DNA of 64,000 nt from Corynebacterium ammoniagenes DSM 20306 (GTDB taxonomy: Bacteria > Actinomycetota > Actinomycetes > Mycobacteriales > Mycobacteriaceae). The notes below the pieces were generated by a model. It was not told where the DNA came from and did no database searches. It worked only from the letters and a program-made list of their open reading frames with translations. The translations under genes and the position numbers were made by a program. Positions 27,050 to 35,910 of the stretch are shown piece by piece (position 1 is the stretch's first letter; each line of letters begins with the position of its first letter). Location: assembly GCF_001941425.1 (NCBI RefSeq), contig NZ_CP009244.1, positions 2,356,001-2,420,000 of the forward strand. The letters run 5' to 3'.

Positions 27050-28801
27050 CTATGGCCGTGGAATATTGCGCAAGTTCGAAGCCGCCATATCCACCATGTG
27101 GCCCACACCGCCATCAAAGACAGTGCGCGCCGCGGCCTTGGAAAAGCCCAGCAGCTGGTCGATGCTCAATGTTGGCGGAATAGACAGCGCATTCGGGTCC
27201 GTAATAAATTCCACCAGCACAGGCCCGTCATAGGACAATGCTTCACGCACCGCCTTGCGGACGTCCTTCGGCTTTTCGACGCGGATGGACTTGATTCCCG
27301 CGCCCGCCGCGATATCCGCAAAGCTGACTTCATCGTGGTCTGTTTCAAACTCTGGCATACCTTCTACCAGCATTTCCAGCTTCACCATGCCCAACGATGA
27401 GTTATTAAAGACAAATGTCTTCACCGGCAGGTCATGGCGCTTGACCGTCAGCAGCTCGCCAAGGAGCATGCCCAGTCCGCCATCACCGCTGAAGCTAATG
27501 ACTTGGCGGTCCCGGTCAGCAAATTGCGCGCCGATGGCATGCGGCAAAGCATTTGCCATGCTGCCGTGGCGGAAGGAACCAATTTGTTCACGTTCGCCAT
27601 TCGGGGTGATATAACGTGCGCCCCACACATTGCACATACCGGTATCGACGGTAAAGACCGCATCTTGCGATGCTTCCTCATCAATGACATCCGCAACATA
27701 CTCTGGGTGCAGCGGCGTCATCTTCTCAATATTGGATGTATAAGCATCAATGACCTGGGTGAGCTTCTTGTGATGTTGCCTGAGCATCTTATCGAGGAAG
27801 GAGCGGTCCTTCTTTTCGTCGATGTGCGGCAAAATATTGGCAATCGTTGCTGCCACATCACCGGTAACCGGATAGGTGACCTTGGTGCGGCGACCAATGT
27901 GAGCGCCATTGATATCAATCTGCGCCACCACCGTATCGCCCGCTTCACCTTGCGGCAGGAAGTCTGCGTACGGGAAATCAGTACCCATCAAAATCAACAG
28001 GTCTGCTTCATTCATCGCGTCGTGCGCAGCGCCATAACCAAGCAGCCCAGACATTCCCACGTCGAAGGGGTTGTCATGCTGGATGTACATCTTGCCACCG
28101 AGAGCGTGCCCCACCGGCGCTTTAATCTTTTCCGCTAATTCCAGCACTTCCTTACGCGCATAACGCGCACCGGCACCGACGAAGAAGCTGACCTTCTCTG
28201 CCTCATTAATTGCCTGGGTCAGCGCCGCTGCCTCTGCGGGATCCGGGAAGGTAATGGGGTGACCGGAAGAGATAGTCGATTCCGCAAACTGCTGGTTCTC
28301 CGCTTCAAAGGAAGCCACATCACCGGGGATAACTAGCACGGATACGCCATTGCCAGCCATCGTGGACTGGATAGCCGCATGGGTAATAACTGCGCCTTGT
28401 TCTGCGGAATTGACCATCTCGCAGTAACCGGATGCTTCCTTAAACAAGATCTCCGGGTGGGTTTCCTGGAAAAACTGCAGGCCAATCTGGCGCGATGGAA
28501 TGTGGCTGGCAATCGCTAGAACCTTTGCACCATTGCGATGAGCGTCATACAGGCCCTGAATCAAGTGGGTATTTCCCGGGCCACAGGAACCTGCACACAC
28601 GGCGAGCTCACCGGTGACAAGCGATTCCGCGCCGGCCGCAAAAGCCGCGGCCTCTTCATTGTGAACGTGCACCCATTCAATGGAGGACTGGCGCACCGCG
28701 TCAACAATCGGGTTCAGTGAGTCACCGACAATTCCGTAAATGCGTTTTACGCCTTGCGCTTCAAGCGATTCAATGAGCTGGTCAGCATAAGTACGTGCCA
28801 T
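27050..28801 (-). CDS. pqo: Pyruvate:quinone oxidoreductase
   Basis: The 583-residue thiamine-diphosphate enzyme converts pyruvate to acetate and CO2 and passes electrons through FAD to the quinone pool (PoxB family). The N-terminal YGIVGDSLNP and HNEEAAAFAAG motifs, the FAD region, and the ThDP-binding SGDGGLGMLLGE (near residue 430) are all present. The C-terminal region, which in PoxB binds the membrane, is conserved in length. It lies beside the divergent cgmA exporter, the same neighbourhood as C. glutamicum pqo. The start is behind AGAGGTTAG. Confidence 0.94.
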   Translation of the reverse strand: MARTYADQLIESLEAQGVKRIYGIVGDSLNPIVDAVRQSSIEWVHVHNEEAAAFAAGAESLVTGELAVCAGSCGPGNTHLIQGLYDAHRNGAKVLAIASHIPSRQIGLQFFQETHPEILFKEASGYCEMVNSAEQGAVITHAAIQSTMAGNGVSVLVIPGDVASFEAENQQFAESTISSGHPITFPDPAEAAALTQAINEAEKVSFFVGAGARYARKEVLELAEKIKAPVGHALGGKMYIQHDNPFDVGMSGLLGYGAAHDAMNEADLLILMGTDFPYADFLPQGEAGDTVVAQIDINGAHIGRRTKVTYPVTGDVAATIANILPHIDEKKDRSFLDKMLRQHHKKLTQVIDAYTSNIEKMTPLHPEYVADVIDEEASQDAVFTVDTGMCNVWGARYITPNGEREQIGSFRHGSMANALPHAIGAQFADRDRQVISFSGDGGLGMLLGELLTVKRHDLPVKTFVFNNSSLGMVKLEMLVEGMPEFETDHDEVSFADIAAGAGIKSIRVEKPKDVRKAVREALSYDGPVLVEFITDPNALSIPPTLSIDQLLGFSKAAARTVFDGGVGHMVDMAASNLRNIPRP

Positions 28802-28951
28802 GTCTAACCTCTTTTCATCTAAAAGTTTTATCGCTCGACTACGTGCCGAGCCTTACCCCATAGTGCGTCCAAAGCTCAAATTTCGCCACAATGCACGGTT
28901 ATTCATCGCCAATTCATCGTGTGATTATTGCAACTACGCCTGCGTCAACAC

Positions 28952-28981
28952 TTGTTTACTTTACCGAACGTCCGTTACAGT
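28952..28981 (+). promoter_or_regulatory. cgmA promoter with CgmR-type operator
   Basis: A -35-like TTGTTT (28952-28957) and a -10-like TACAGT (28976-28981) are 18 bases apart, with the ATG eight bases further on. Between and overlapping them is a 22-base imperfect palindrome (28959-28980) centred on ACGT, with 16 of 22 positions symmetric. This is the placement expected for a TetR-type repressor such as the neighbouring CgmR. Confidence 0.6.
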
Positions 28982-28989
28982 TACGCTTC

Positions 28990-30507
28990 ATGACAGCAGG
29001 ACACACTACGCGGCTGAGGACCGCGCGCAAAGAATTTCATAACAACTCCACACCAGCGCAGCGCTGGTCATTTTTCGCTGCCATTTCTTTAGGCCTGTTA
29101 ATGATTGGCTTGGATAACTCCATCCTCTTTACCGCTCTTCCCACCCTGACCGAAGAGCTACACGCTGGAGAAACCCAACAACTGTGGATTATCAACGCCT
29201 ATCCCCTGGTGCTTGCCGGCTTGTTGCTGGGCACCGGAACCCTAGGGGATAAAATTGGCCACCGCCGCATGTTCACCACCGGCCTGGTCATTTTCGGCGT
29301 CGCCTCGCTCGCCGCAGCGTTCTCCCCAACTCCCGCATTTTTGATTGGCGCTCGCGCGGTCTTGGGCCTTGGCGCTGCCGTGATGATGCCTGCTACTTTG
29401 GCGCTCATTCGCCTAACCTTCACAAATGAGCAAGAGCGCAATACCGCCATCGGCATTTGGGGATCGGTCGCCGTCGTCGGTGCCGCCGCGGGCCCGGTCG
29501 TTGGCGGCGCGCTACTGGAGATGTGGTGGTGGGGATCTGTCTTTCTCATCAACGTCCCCATCGTGGTCATCGCTTTAATCGCCACCGCGTTGCTGGCCCC
29601 ACCAAATATGCCCAACCCGACTAAGCATTGGGATTTCAGCTCTTCTGTCTATGCGCTCATCGCTCTCGCGGGGCTTACCCTGACCATCAAGGAAATAGCC
29701 AACCCCAACCGCTCCTGGGTTCTGGTCGCTGCGGCGTTTTTCGCCTGCATCATTGGCGGATTCCTCTTTGTTCGCCGTCAGAATAAATTGGAAGAGCCTC
29801 TGTTGACCTTCGATATCTTCCGTAATCGTCTCTTCATCGGCGGCGTGATTGCTGCTTCGGGCGCGATGTTTATCATGGCCGGACTGGAGATGATCACGGC
29901 GCAAAAGCTTCAGCTTGCCGATGATTTCAGCCCCTTCCACGCCGGCGTCATCGTCGCCGTAGCGGCGATTGCCGCACTACCGACCTCCGCGCTCGGCGGC
30001 GCCAACTTGCACCGCATTGGCTTTATCCCGCTCATCTCTGGTGGCTTCTTGCTCAGCACGCTCGGCACCGTGCTGGCCATGTGGTCCGCACACGCCGATT
30101 CCGTAGCCGTGTTGATTACCGGCTTGATCTTCTTAGGCGCCGGCGCGGGTGCCACGATGTCGGTGTCCTCGATTGCGATCATCGGATCTGTTCCGATGCA
30201 CCGTTCCGGCATGGCCGCCGGCGTAGAAGAAGTCTCCTACGAATTCGGCACCCTTTTGTCCGTAGCCTTCGTCGGATCGCTCACCCCAGCGCTCTACCTG
30301 TCTAACCTGCCTGCGAACCTCAAGCACATGGGCACCGAAGCTCTGCACGGTGGCCTTGGTCATGCGGATGCATCGACCGCGTATGCTTCTGCTTACGGCA
30401 CCACCGTGGGATGTGTAGCAGTATTTGCATTCATCTTCACGCTGGCCACGCTCTGGTGCTTCCGAGGAAACCCAAAGTCAGGAGGAAACGGTGGCGCGGA
30501 CGAGTAA
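28990..30507 (+). CDS. cgmA: CgmA-like DHA2 MFS exporter
   Basis: This 505-residue exporter has about fourteen membrane helices and DHA2-family motifs: LDNSILFTALPTL in helix 1, GDKIGHRRMF (motif A) and the GPVVGGALLE motif C. It resembles the EmrB/QacA group. Gene order with the TetR-type regulator behind it and pqo in front is that of C. glutamicum cgmA-cgmR, where CgmA exports cadaverine and drugs. The ATG at 28990 is set by the promoter at 28952-28981. Its end overlaps the start of cgmR by 17 bases, so the two are translated from one message. Confidence 0.87.
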   Translation: MTAGHTTRLRTARKEFHNNSTPAQRWSFFAAISLGLLMIGLDNSILFTALPTLTEELHAGETQQLWIINAYPLVLAGLLLGTGTLGDKIGHRRMFTTGLVIFGVASLAAAFSPTPAFLIGARAVLGLGAAVMMPATLALIRLTFTNEQERNTAIGIWGSVAVVGAAAGPVVGGALLEMWWWGSVFLINVPIVVIALIATALLAPPNMPNPTKHWDFSSSVYALIALAGLTLTIKEIANPNRSWVLVAAAFFACIIGGFLFVRRQNKLEEPLLTFDIFRNRLFIGGVIAASGAMFIMAGLEMITAQKLQLADDFSPFHAGVIVAVAAIAALPTSALGGANLHRIGFIPLISGGFLLSTLGTVLAMWSAHADSVAVLITGLIFLGAGAGATMSVSSIAIIGSVPMHRSGMAAGVEEVSYEFGTLLSVAFVGSLTPALYLSNLPANLKHMGTEALHGGLGHADASTAYASAYGTTVGCVAVFAFIFTLATLWCFRGNPKSGGNGGADE

Positions 30508-31024
30508 GAAGGAAGAGGCTCTCCAAGCAGCCTTGCACATCATTGAACTCGATGGTGTGCAGGCCTTGACCTACGAGGCTTTGGCAGAAGCTACTGGCAT
30601 GTCAAAGTCCGGGCTTATTTATCATTTTCCTTCTCGCCACGAGATGCTCATTGATATTCACGCCTGGTCAGCTCAGCGCTGGGAGGATGAACTGGTTTCC
30701 ATCGCCGGCAAACCAGCATCTGAGCTCGATATCAAGCAGCGACTGCGCGCCGTGGTCTTGTCCCTGGGCAAAAACGATCCAGTCGTTGAGCTCATCCTGA
30801 GCATTCATTCCAAGTCTCACCCCGACTTTTCCGACCAATGGGCCCCGGTTGATACGCGATGGCTTCCCGATGCCTCCAACCCCGACCTTGACCCCGAGAT
30901 CCTCGAAATTTCACTCATCGCCAATAGCCTGTGGGTCTACGACCACATCTCTCAACGGTCTCTTGCCCAATCCAACCGCAAACGCGCCGTCGACAATCTC
31001 TTAGATCGAATCGACAAGGTCTAG
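30491..31024 (+). CDS. cgmR: CgmR-like TetR-family repressor
   Basis: The 177-residue TetR-type repressor has its helix-turn-helix at about residues 8-45 (EALAEATGMSKSGLIYHFPS) and a C-terminal ligand-binding half. The GTG start at 30491 follows a strong AGGAGGAAAC and overlaps the exporter's end. Length and context match the C. glutamicum multidrug-binding repressor CgmR. By inference it represses the cgmA-cgmR pair through the palindrome at 28959-28980, with exporter substrates as inducers. Confidence 0.87.
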   Translation: MARTSKKEEALQAALHIIELDGVQALTYEALAEATGMSKSGLIYHFPSRHEMLIDIHAWSAQRWEDELVSIAGKPASELDIKQRLRAVVLSLGKNDPVVELILSIHSKSHPDFSDQWAPVDTRWLPDASNPDLDPEILEISLIANSLWVYDHISQRSLAQSNRKRAVDNLLDRIDKV

Positions 31025-31094
31025 CGCCCACCACCGCCACGACTGAGCAAGCCCAAAGCACTATTTTCAGCTCTTTTGGCTCAAATAATTAAAT

Positions 31095-31127
31095 AACCCC
31101 CGGCAGATAATGCGTCTGCCAGGGGTT
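31095..31127. terminator. Terminator between cgmR and tRNA-Thr
   Basis: A 13-base stem with one mismatch (31095-31107 with 31115-31127) has a seven-base loop. TTTT follows on the plus strand and an A/T-rich stretch on the minus strand, so it can end both the cgmR and the tRNA transcript. Confidence 0.75.
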
Positions 31128-31128
31128 T

Positions 31129-31204
31129 TGGAGCTGAAGACGAGACTTGAACTCGCAACCTACGCATTACAAGTGCGTTGCGCTACCAATTGCGCCACTT
31201 CAGC
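31129..31204 (-). tRNA. tRNA-Thr(UGU)
   Basis: Read on the minus strand, a seven-base acceptor stem GCTGAAG/CTTCAGC closes a full cloverleaf. The anticodon loop is CTTGTAA (anticodon TGT, decoding ACA) on the stem ACGCA/TGCGT, and the T-arm contains GAGTTCAAGTCTC. The mature 73-base body spans 31132-31204 and the 3' CCA is encoded at 31129-31131. Confidence 0.95.
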
Positions 31205-31410
31205 AGTGCCTACATAGAGTACAATACCGTCTTGAAAAACTGCCAAATAGGTGGCGGTGCACTGCAGAAAAGTCCCACTGACTCGGGAGTGTGCGCAAAA
31301 TACATTCCATGATTAAAGTGCAGTACAGAAATCGTGCAACGCAACTGTGCGCAGTGTAAATATCCACAGAATCCGATGTCATTCATCACCGCTGATGTAG
31401 AGGAAATTCC

Positions 31411-33330
31411 TTGTCTGTATTTAGGTCTTTAAAGGCGCGCTTGTCCAAAAACGCGGCGCCAGAATCTGCGACGGAAGATACTTCGGCAACCCCTACGATG
31501 ACGGATCAAGATTCCACGGTTCACGGCATTTTGACCGGTGAGTTCCCAGAGGGCTTTTTAAATACCGATCATGTTGCAACTGTCGATACGGCGATGGCGG
31601 CCCCGCCACCATCACCACTGGCACCGGTTGATTTGACGGACCCGGCGCAGGTAACGGGCGTGATGGAAATTGCCGCGCGCATCGGGGAGATTCTCATCTT
31701 TTCCGGCAGTTCAAACTCCGATGCCCGCGCGCAGGTGTACCTCGCCGCGGCCTCGTACGGCTTGCACTACTGCCACGTGGATATCGTCATGAACACAATT
31801 ACGATCCACACCAATATTGGCACCGGTTCAAAACGACAGCCGCTCACAGTTGTGCGGTCAGCACGCAAGTGGACTATCAATTTCACGCGCTTATCAGCAG
31901 TCGACCGTCTTATCCGGTCGATCCACACGGGTTTTACCCCACCATCGGTCGCTGAGCAGGCGTTGGATGACATCGAAGCGATGAAATCCCCGCGCACCAT
32001 CTTCACGGAGCTTCTTGGCTGGGCCACGATGGGTGGCGCTTTTTCGGTCATGCTGGGCGGCAACGTCTTTGTGGCCATCATGTCTTTCTTCGTGGCCTTT
32101 GCCATCATCGGCGTCGTCATCGCGATGGAGACCATGCGCATCCCGCCCTTTTACCACAATATTGTGGGCGGATTTATGGCCGTGGTACCCGCTGCGGTTG
32201 TCTACAACATTGCTTCATCCTTGGGCTTATCCTTCTCCCCCAGCCAGGTCATCGGTATGGGCATCATTGTCCTGGTTGCAGGGCTAACGCTGGTGCAATC
32301 AATTATCGATGGCATCACCAGGGCCCCAGTGACCTCCACCGCGCGCTTTTTCGAAGCACTACTATCCACCGCCGCCATCGTGGGCGGAGTTGGTTTGGGC
32401 ATTCAGTTTTCCGAATGGATCGGATACCCACTACCACCATTGGCCTCCATGTCCGCGCCGGTGTACTACGAAGTCCCGCTTTTGGTCATCGCTGGCGGAA
32501 TCGGCTCGGCCGGCCTCGCTTATGCCTGCCACGCAGCGTGGAAAGAAGTGCTCATCTCCGGCGCTACTGCCGCAGCCGGCATGCTCTTTTACTACTTTGT
32601 GGTCATTCCTTTTGGCACCGGCGTCGTCGTGGCCTCAGGAGTTTCCGCCATCGTCGTCGGCCTCGCCGGTGGTCTTTTAGCCCGTCGCTACTACATCCCG
32701 CCACTAATCACCATGGTCGTCGGCTATACCCCGATGCTGCCAGGTCTAACTTTGTACCGCGGCATGTATGCCTCGTTGAATGAGCAATTCATCACCGGCA
32801 TGGCTAACTTGGCCACGGCTCTCGCCATTGCCGGGGCGCTGGCCGCCGGCGTGCTCTTGGGCGAGCGCGGGGCGCGGCGTTTGCGCCGACCCAAGCACTT
32901 CCGCCCGTACACGGCGTTTAAGCGCATCGGGCGCTACTCGGTCAACCAGGCGAAAGACCTCGCCGCCAAGGCACAAAAGATCCCGCGGGTTCCGCTGGCT
33001 CCCCTGGCACCACGCGCGAACCGACCCGAGCTGCCACCGATTCAAGGTCCAACACAAGCTCCCGAGGCAACCACCGCCATCTATGCCGACAGCACGCCGA
33101 CCGCGCAGTGGGAAGTCCAGCCCAGCGATCACCCATATGACGAGTCCTGGCCACCACGAACGACCTTCCCCGCGCAGAGCTGGCCGGATGAAGAAGCCCC
33201 CACGGTGTATACCTCACCGGGCACCGAAGAGTTCATCGCACAGCATGCAGCAGCGGAAGAAGCCCAAGCGCAAGAAGACGCCTCAGCTGACGATGCACAC
33301 AGCAAGGACTCCCCAGCCGAGCAAGAATAG
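31411..33330 (+). CDS. thrE: ThrE-type threonine/serine exporter with long C-terminal tail
   Basis: ThrE exports threonine and serine by proton exchange. The 639-residue protein has a polar N-terminal region of about 80 residues, a ThrE/DUF1212 domain with the conserved ILIFSGSSNSDAR start (about 93-105), and ten or so membrane helices up to about residue 490. The last 150 residues are Pro/Ala/Glu-rich and look disordered; the C. glutamicum protein, as I recall, stops soon after the last helix. The TTG start follows GAGGAAATTCC. Downstream lie an H1-like gene and otsA, as in C. glutamicum. Confidence 0.9.
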   Translation: MSVFRSLKARLSKNAAPESATEDTSATPTMTDQDSTVHGILTGEFPEGFLNTDHVATVDTAMAAPPPSPLAPVDLTDPAQVTGVMEIAARIGEILIFSGSSNSDARAQVYLAAASYGLHYCHVDIVMNTITIHTNIGTGSKRQPLTVVRSARKWTINFTRLSAVDRLIRSIHTGFTPPSVAEQALDDIEAMKSPRTIFTELLGWATMGGAFSVMLGGNVFVAIMSFFVAFAIIGVVIAMETMRIPPFYHNIVGGFMAVVPAAVVYNIASSLGLSFSPSQVIGMGIIVLVAGLTLVQSIIDGITRAPVTSTARFFEALLSTAAIVGGVGLGIQFSEWIGYPLPPLASMSAPVYYEVPLLVIAGGIGSAGLAYACHAAWKEVLISGATAAAGMLFYYFVVIPFGTGVVVASGVSAIVVGLAGGLLARRYYIPPLITMVVGYTPMLPGLTLYRGMYASLNEQFITGMANLATALAIAGALAAGVLLGERGARRLRRPKHFRPYTAFKRIGRYSVNQAKDLAAKAQKIPRVPLAPLAPRANRPELPPIQGPTQAPEATTAIYADSTPTAQWEVQPSDHPYDESWPPRTTFPAQSWPDEEAPTVYTSPGTEEFIAQHAAAEEAQAQEDASADDAHSKDSPAEQE

Positions 33331-33442
33331 GGCAAGGCGGCCTCACGAGGCCAAATGCGGTAGAATATACGGTCTGTACCCTACTTACGGTCAAATATCA
33401 TCTTTCCTGGCCCAGCCCAGGGAAAGCATTTAGGAGGAACAC

Positions 33443-33796
33443 GTGCCACCAAAGGTCACTGACACACAGCCAGCAGCGGAGCAGATGCATGCTGTGGAGG
33501 AAGAGACCGCGCGCTCAGCTCGCCGCGTCGTCGCAACTTATGCTCAAGATTTCTTGGACGGCGTTACTTTGATGTCCATGTTGGGCGTCGAACCAGAAGG
33601 TCTGGTTCACCGCAAGGTCTTGGCTGAGCAGGTAGATGCCGAGCCTAAGACCACCCGCAAGAAGGCGACGAAGAAGGCTACGAAAAAGACTCCTGCGAAA
33701 AAGGCCACCAAGAAAACAGCGGCGAAAAAAGCTACCAAGAAGACCGCTGCTAAAAAGGCCACGAAGAAAACCACAGCGAAGAAGACTTCTAACTAA
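33443..33796 (+). CDS. Small histone-H1-like lysine/alanine-repeat protein
   Basis: The first 70 residues of this 117-residue protein form a predicted helical domain containing RSARRVVATYAQDFLDGV. The remainder is a KKATKK/KKTAAKK repeat tail like bacterial histone-H1 homologues and the tails of actinobacterial HU (HupB/Lsr2-type) proteins. Such tails bind DNA or RNA without sequence preference. GTG 33443 lies behind AGGAGGAAC. A -10-like TAGAAT near 33362 may give it its own promoter. The domain itself is unknown to me; a nucleoid role is inference from charge and repeat pattern. Confidence 0.8.
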   Translation: MPPKVTDTQPAAEQMHAVEEETARSARRVVATYAQDFLDGVTLMSMLGVEPEGLVHRKVLAEQVDAEPKTTRKKATKKATKKTPAKKATKKTAAKKATKKTAAKKATKKTTAKKTSN

Positions 33797-33841
33797 TTTC
33801 ATTTCATCCAGCACATGCCACCTTGAGGAGCCTTTGAGCAC

Positions 33842-35323
33842 ATGAGCGAGACCGCCACGGGCGCTGAAGCCACTGGTACTACAGCTGCTGGCAATAACAG
33901 TTTTGTTGTCGTTGCCAACCGGCTACCCGTCGACATGATTTTGGAACCCGACGGCACCAAGTCCTGGCAGGAATCCCCAGGTGGTTTGGTATCTGCGCTC
34001 TCCCCAGTCCTGGAAAAACACCAGGGCTGCTGGGTTGGCTGGCCAGGCGTTGCTGATGAAGCCCCGGAGCCTTTTCGCACCGAACGCGGAGTCCTGCTGC
34101 ACCCAGTAGAGCTAACGCACTATGACTACGAAGAGTTCTACGAAGGCTTTTCTAATGCCACACTGTGGCCGCTGTACCACAATTTGATTGTCACCCCAGA
34201 GTTCAATCGTTCCTGGTGGGATGCCTACCGCGACGTGAACCTGCGCTTTGCCACCGAGGTGGCAACGGTGGCAGCGCCCAATGCCACCGTGTGGGTCCAG
34301 GACTATCAGCTGCAGCTGGTGCCGGGAATTTTGCGCCAGATACGCCCCGATCTCACCATCGGGTTCTTCCTGCACATCCCGTTCCCGCCGTCGGAAATCT
34401 ATCGCCAGCTCCCGTGGCGCGATGAAATCCTGCGCGGGCTACTCGATGCCGACCTCATTGGCTTTCATCTGGAAGCCAATGTTCGCAACTTCGTTGAATT
34501 GTGCCGCGCCTATGACTTGGAAGTCAGCGGAGAGATCAAGATTCGGGAAGCCGGCATCACCATCACCGCAGCCAATGGGCACGAAATCGGGGTGGGCGTC
34601 TTTCCCATCTCCATTGACACTTCGGCTATCGCCGCGACGCTAGCCGCAAACTCCCACCACGAAGCGCACGAAGAGCTCGAGCAGATTCACCGCGACATGG
34701 GCTCGCCGTCCACGGTCTTTTTAGGCGTAGACCGCTTGGATTACACCAAGGGCATCTTGCAGCGACTGCTAGCTTTTGAAGAACTCCTTGATTCTGGAGC
34801 CCTCGACCCGTCTGAGGTTGCGTTGGTGCAGTTAGCAACGCCGTCGCGAGAGCGCATCGATAGCTATCGCATTACCCGGTCCAAGGTGGAAGAAGCCGTC
34901 GGCCGCATCAATGGTCGCTTCGCACAAATTGGCCGCCCAGTGGTGCACTACCAGCACCGTTCGGTAACCAAAGACGTCTTGCTGCGCTACTACCGCTTGG
35001 CAGATATCATGCTGGTCACGCCATTTCGCGATGGTATGAACTTGGTCGCCAAAGAATTTGTGGCCACCCGCGCGGACTCGTCCGGTGCCTTGGTGCTGTC
35101 AGAATTCGCCGGCGCCGCGGATGAGTTGGACCAAGCGCATCTGTGCAATCCCTTTGATATCGAAGACATCAAAAAGGCCATGCTGCAGGCAACGTGGGGC
35201 TTAGATGATAATCCGGAGGCGATGAAAGAGCGCATGTCCGCGATGTATAACCAGGTCATTGAGCATGATGTTGACCTGTGGGCGAATTCCTTTTTAGGAG
35301 CCTTGGATAAATCACGCCCGTAA
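33842..35323 (+). CDS. otsA: Trehalose-6-phosphate synthase
   Basis: OtsA (glycosyltransferase family 20) joins nucleotide-activated glucose to glucose-6-phosphate. The 493-residue protein shows the N-terminal [10 protein letters not shown] and SPGGLVSAL, the [12 protein letters not shown] segment, [12 protein letters not shown], the [10 protein letters not shown] donor-site motif, and C-terminal [10 protein letters not shown]. Trehalose is both an osmoprotectant and the carrier for mycolic acids in corynebacteria. OtsB lies 590 bases downstream, with a lipoprotein gene between. The start follows GAGGAGCC. Confidence 0.96.
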   Translation: MSETATGAEATGTTAAGNNSFVVVANRLPVDMILEPDGTKSWQESPGGLVSALSPVLEKHQGCWVGWPGVADEAPEPFRTERGVLLHPVELTHYDYEEFYEGFSNATLWPLYHNLIVTPEFNRSWWDAYRDVNLRFATEVATVAAPNATVWVQDYQLQLVPGILRQIRPDLTIGFFLHIPFPPSEIYRQLPWRDEILRGLLDADLIGFHLEANVRNFVELCRAYDLEVSGEIKIREAGITITAANGHEIGVGVFPISIDTSAIAATLAANSHHEAHEELEQIHRDMGSPSTVFLGVDRLDYTKGILQRLLAFEELLDSGALDPSEVALVQLATPSRERIDSYRITRSKVEEAVGRINGRFAQIGRPVVHYQHRSVTKDVLLRYYRLADIMLVTPFRDGMNLVAKEFVATRADSSGALVLSEFAGAADELDQAHLCNPFDIEDIKKAMLQATWGLDDNPEAMKERMSAMYNQVIEHDVDLWANSFLGALDKSRP

Positions 35324-35355
35324 TGAACTCGCCGATCAATTGTGTAAGTAGATCC

Positions 35356-35883
35356 ATGAAAAAATTCCTCGCCCCCAGCCTCGCCGCAGCAGTGCTTTTA
35401 GCAGGTTGCAGCACCCCAGATGATGCCCCGCCGCAGCCGCTTGGCGATGACCGCGTGGGCGGAAAAACCTGGCAAGCCATTGGGATATACACCTCCCCGG
35501 AATCTAACGGTGCGATATCGGAAAACACGGTGTCTGTGCCGCGGGTGGTCTTCGGGGAAACGTCCATGATTGGCTCGACCGGGTGCGAGCAATTTAACGC
35601 CCAGGTCAGCTACTTTAGCGATGATGCGGAGGCCGGCGATGACGCTGCAGCCGAGCTACGTAAGGCCGATTCCGTGCGTATTGACTCGATTGTCTATGAC
35701 ACCGAAGGCGAGACCGGGAGTGTGGAATGCACCGGGGAGATGCTGTGGGCGCATAATAATCTCTCGCGGTTATATGCCGAAGGCAATGCCTTTGACATCG
35801 AGGTTGACACCAATAACCAGCTGATTTTAACGCTGCAAGATGACGTGGTGGATTCCCCCGCCATTCGCTATATCGGGCTCTAA
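35356..35883 (+). CDS. META-like exported lipoprotein
   Basis: The 175-residue product has a lipoprotein signal: [13 protein letters not shown], then LLAGC with the lipidated Cys near residue 21. The mature part contains [10 protein letters not shown] and [17 protein letters not shown], which resemble the start and the G-x-x-GCN-x-F core of META/HslJ domains, though divergent. An upstream ATG at 35323 would abut the otsA stop but would bury the signal, so ATG 35356 is used. Function is unknown; the position inside the trehalose pair may be incidental or may reflect envelope function. Confidence 0.72.
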   Translation: MKKFLAPSLAAAVLLAGCSTPDDAPPQPLGDDRVGGKTWQAIGIYTSPESNGAISENTVSVPRVVFGETSMIGSTGCEQFNAQVSYFSDDAEAGDDAAAELRKADSVRIDSIVYDTEGETGSVECTGEMLWAHNNLSRLYAEGNAFDIEVDTNNQLILTLQDDVVDSPAIRYIGL

Positions 35884-35897
35884 TCTGGGTGCATGGG

Positions 35898-35903
35898 TAA
35901 TCT
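35898..35903 (+). promoter_or_regulatory. -10 box of a leaderless otsB promoter
   Basis: TAATCT ends seven bases before the ATG at 35911. The same hexamer at 35881-35886 lies six bases before an in-frame ATG at 35893. Either could serve, so otsB may have two leaderless starts six codons apart. Confidence 0.45.
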
Positions 35904-35910
35904 AGTACCC

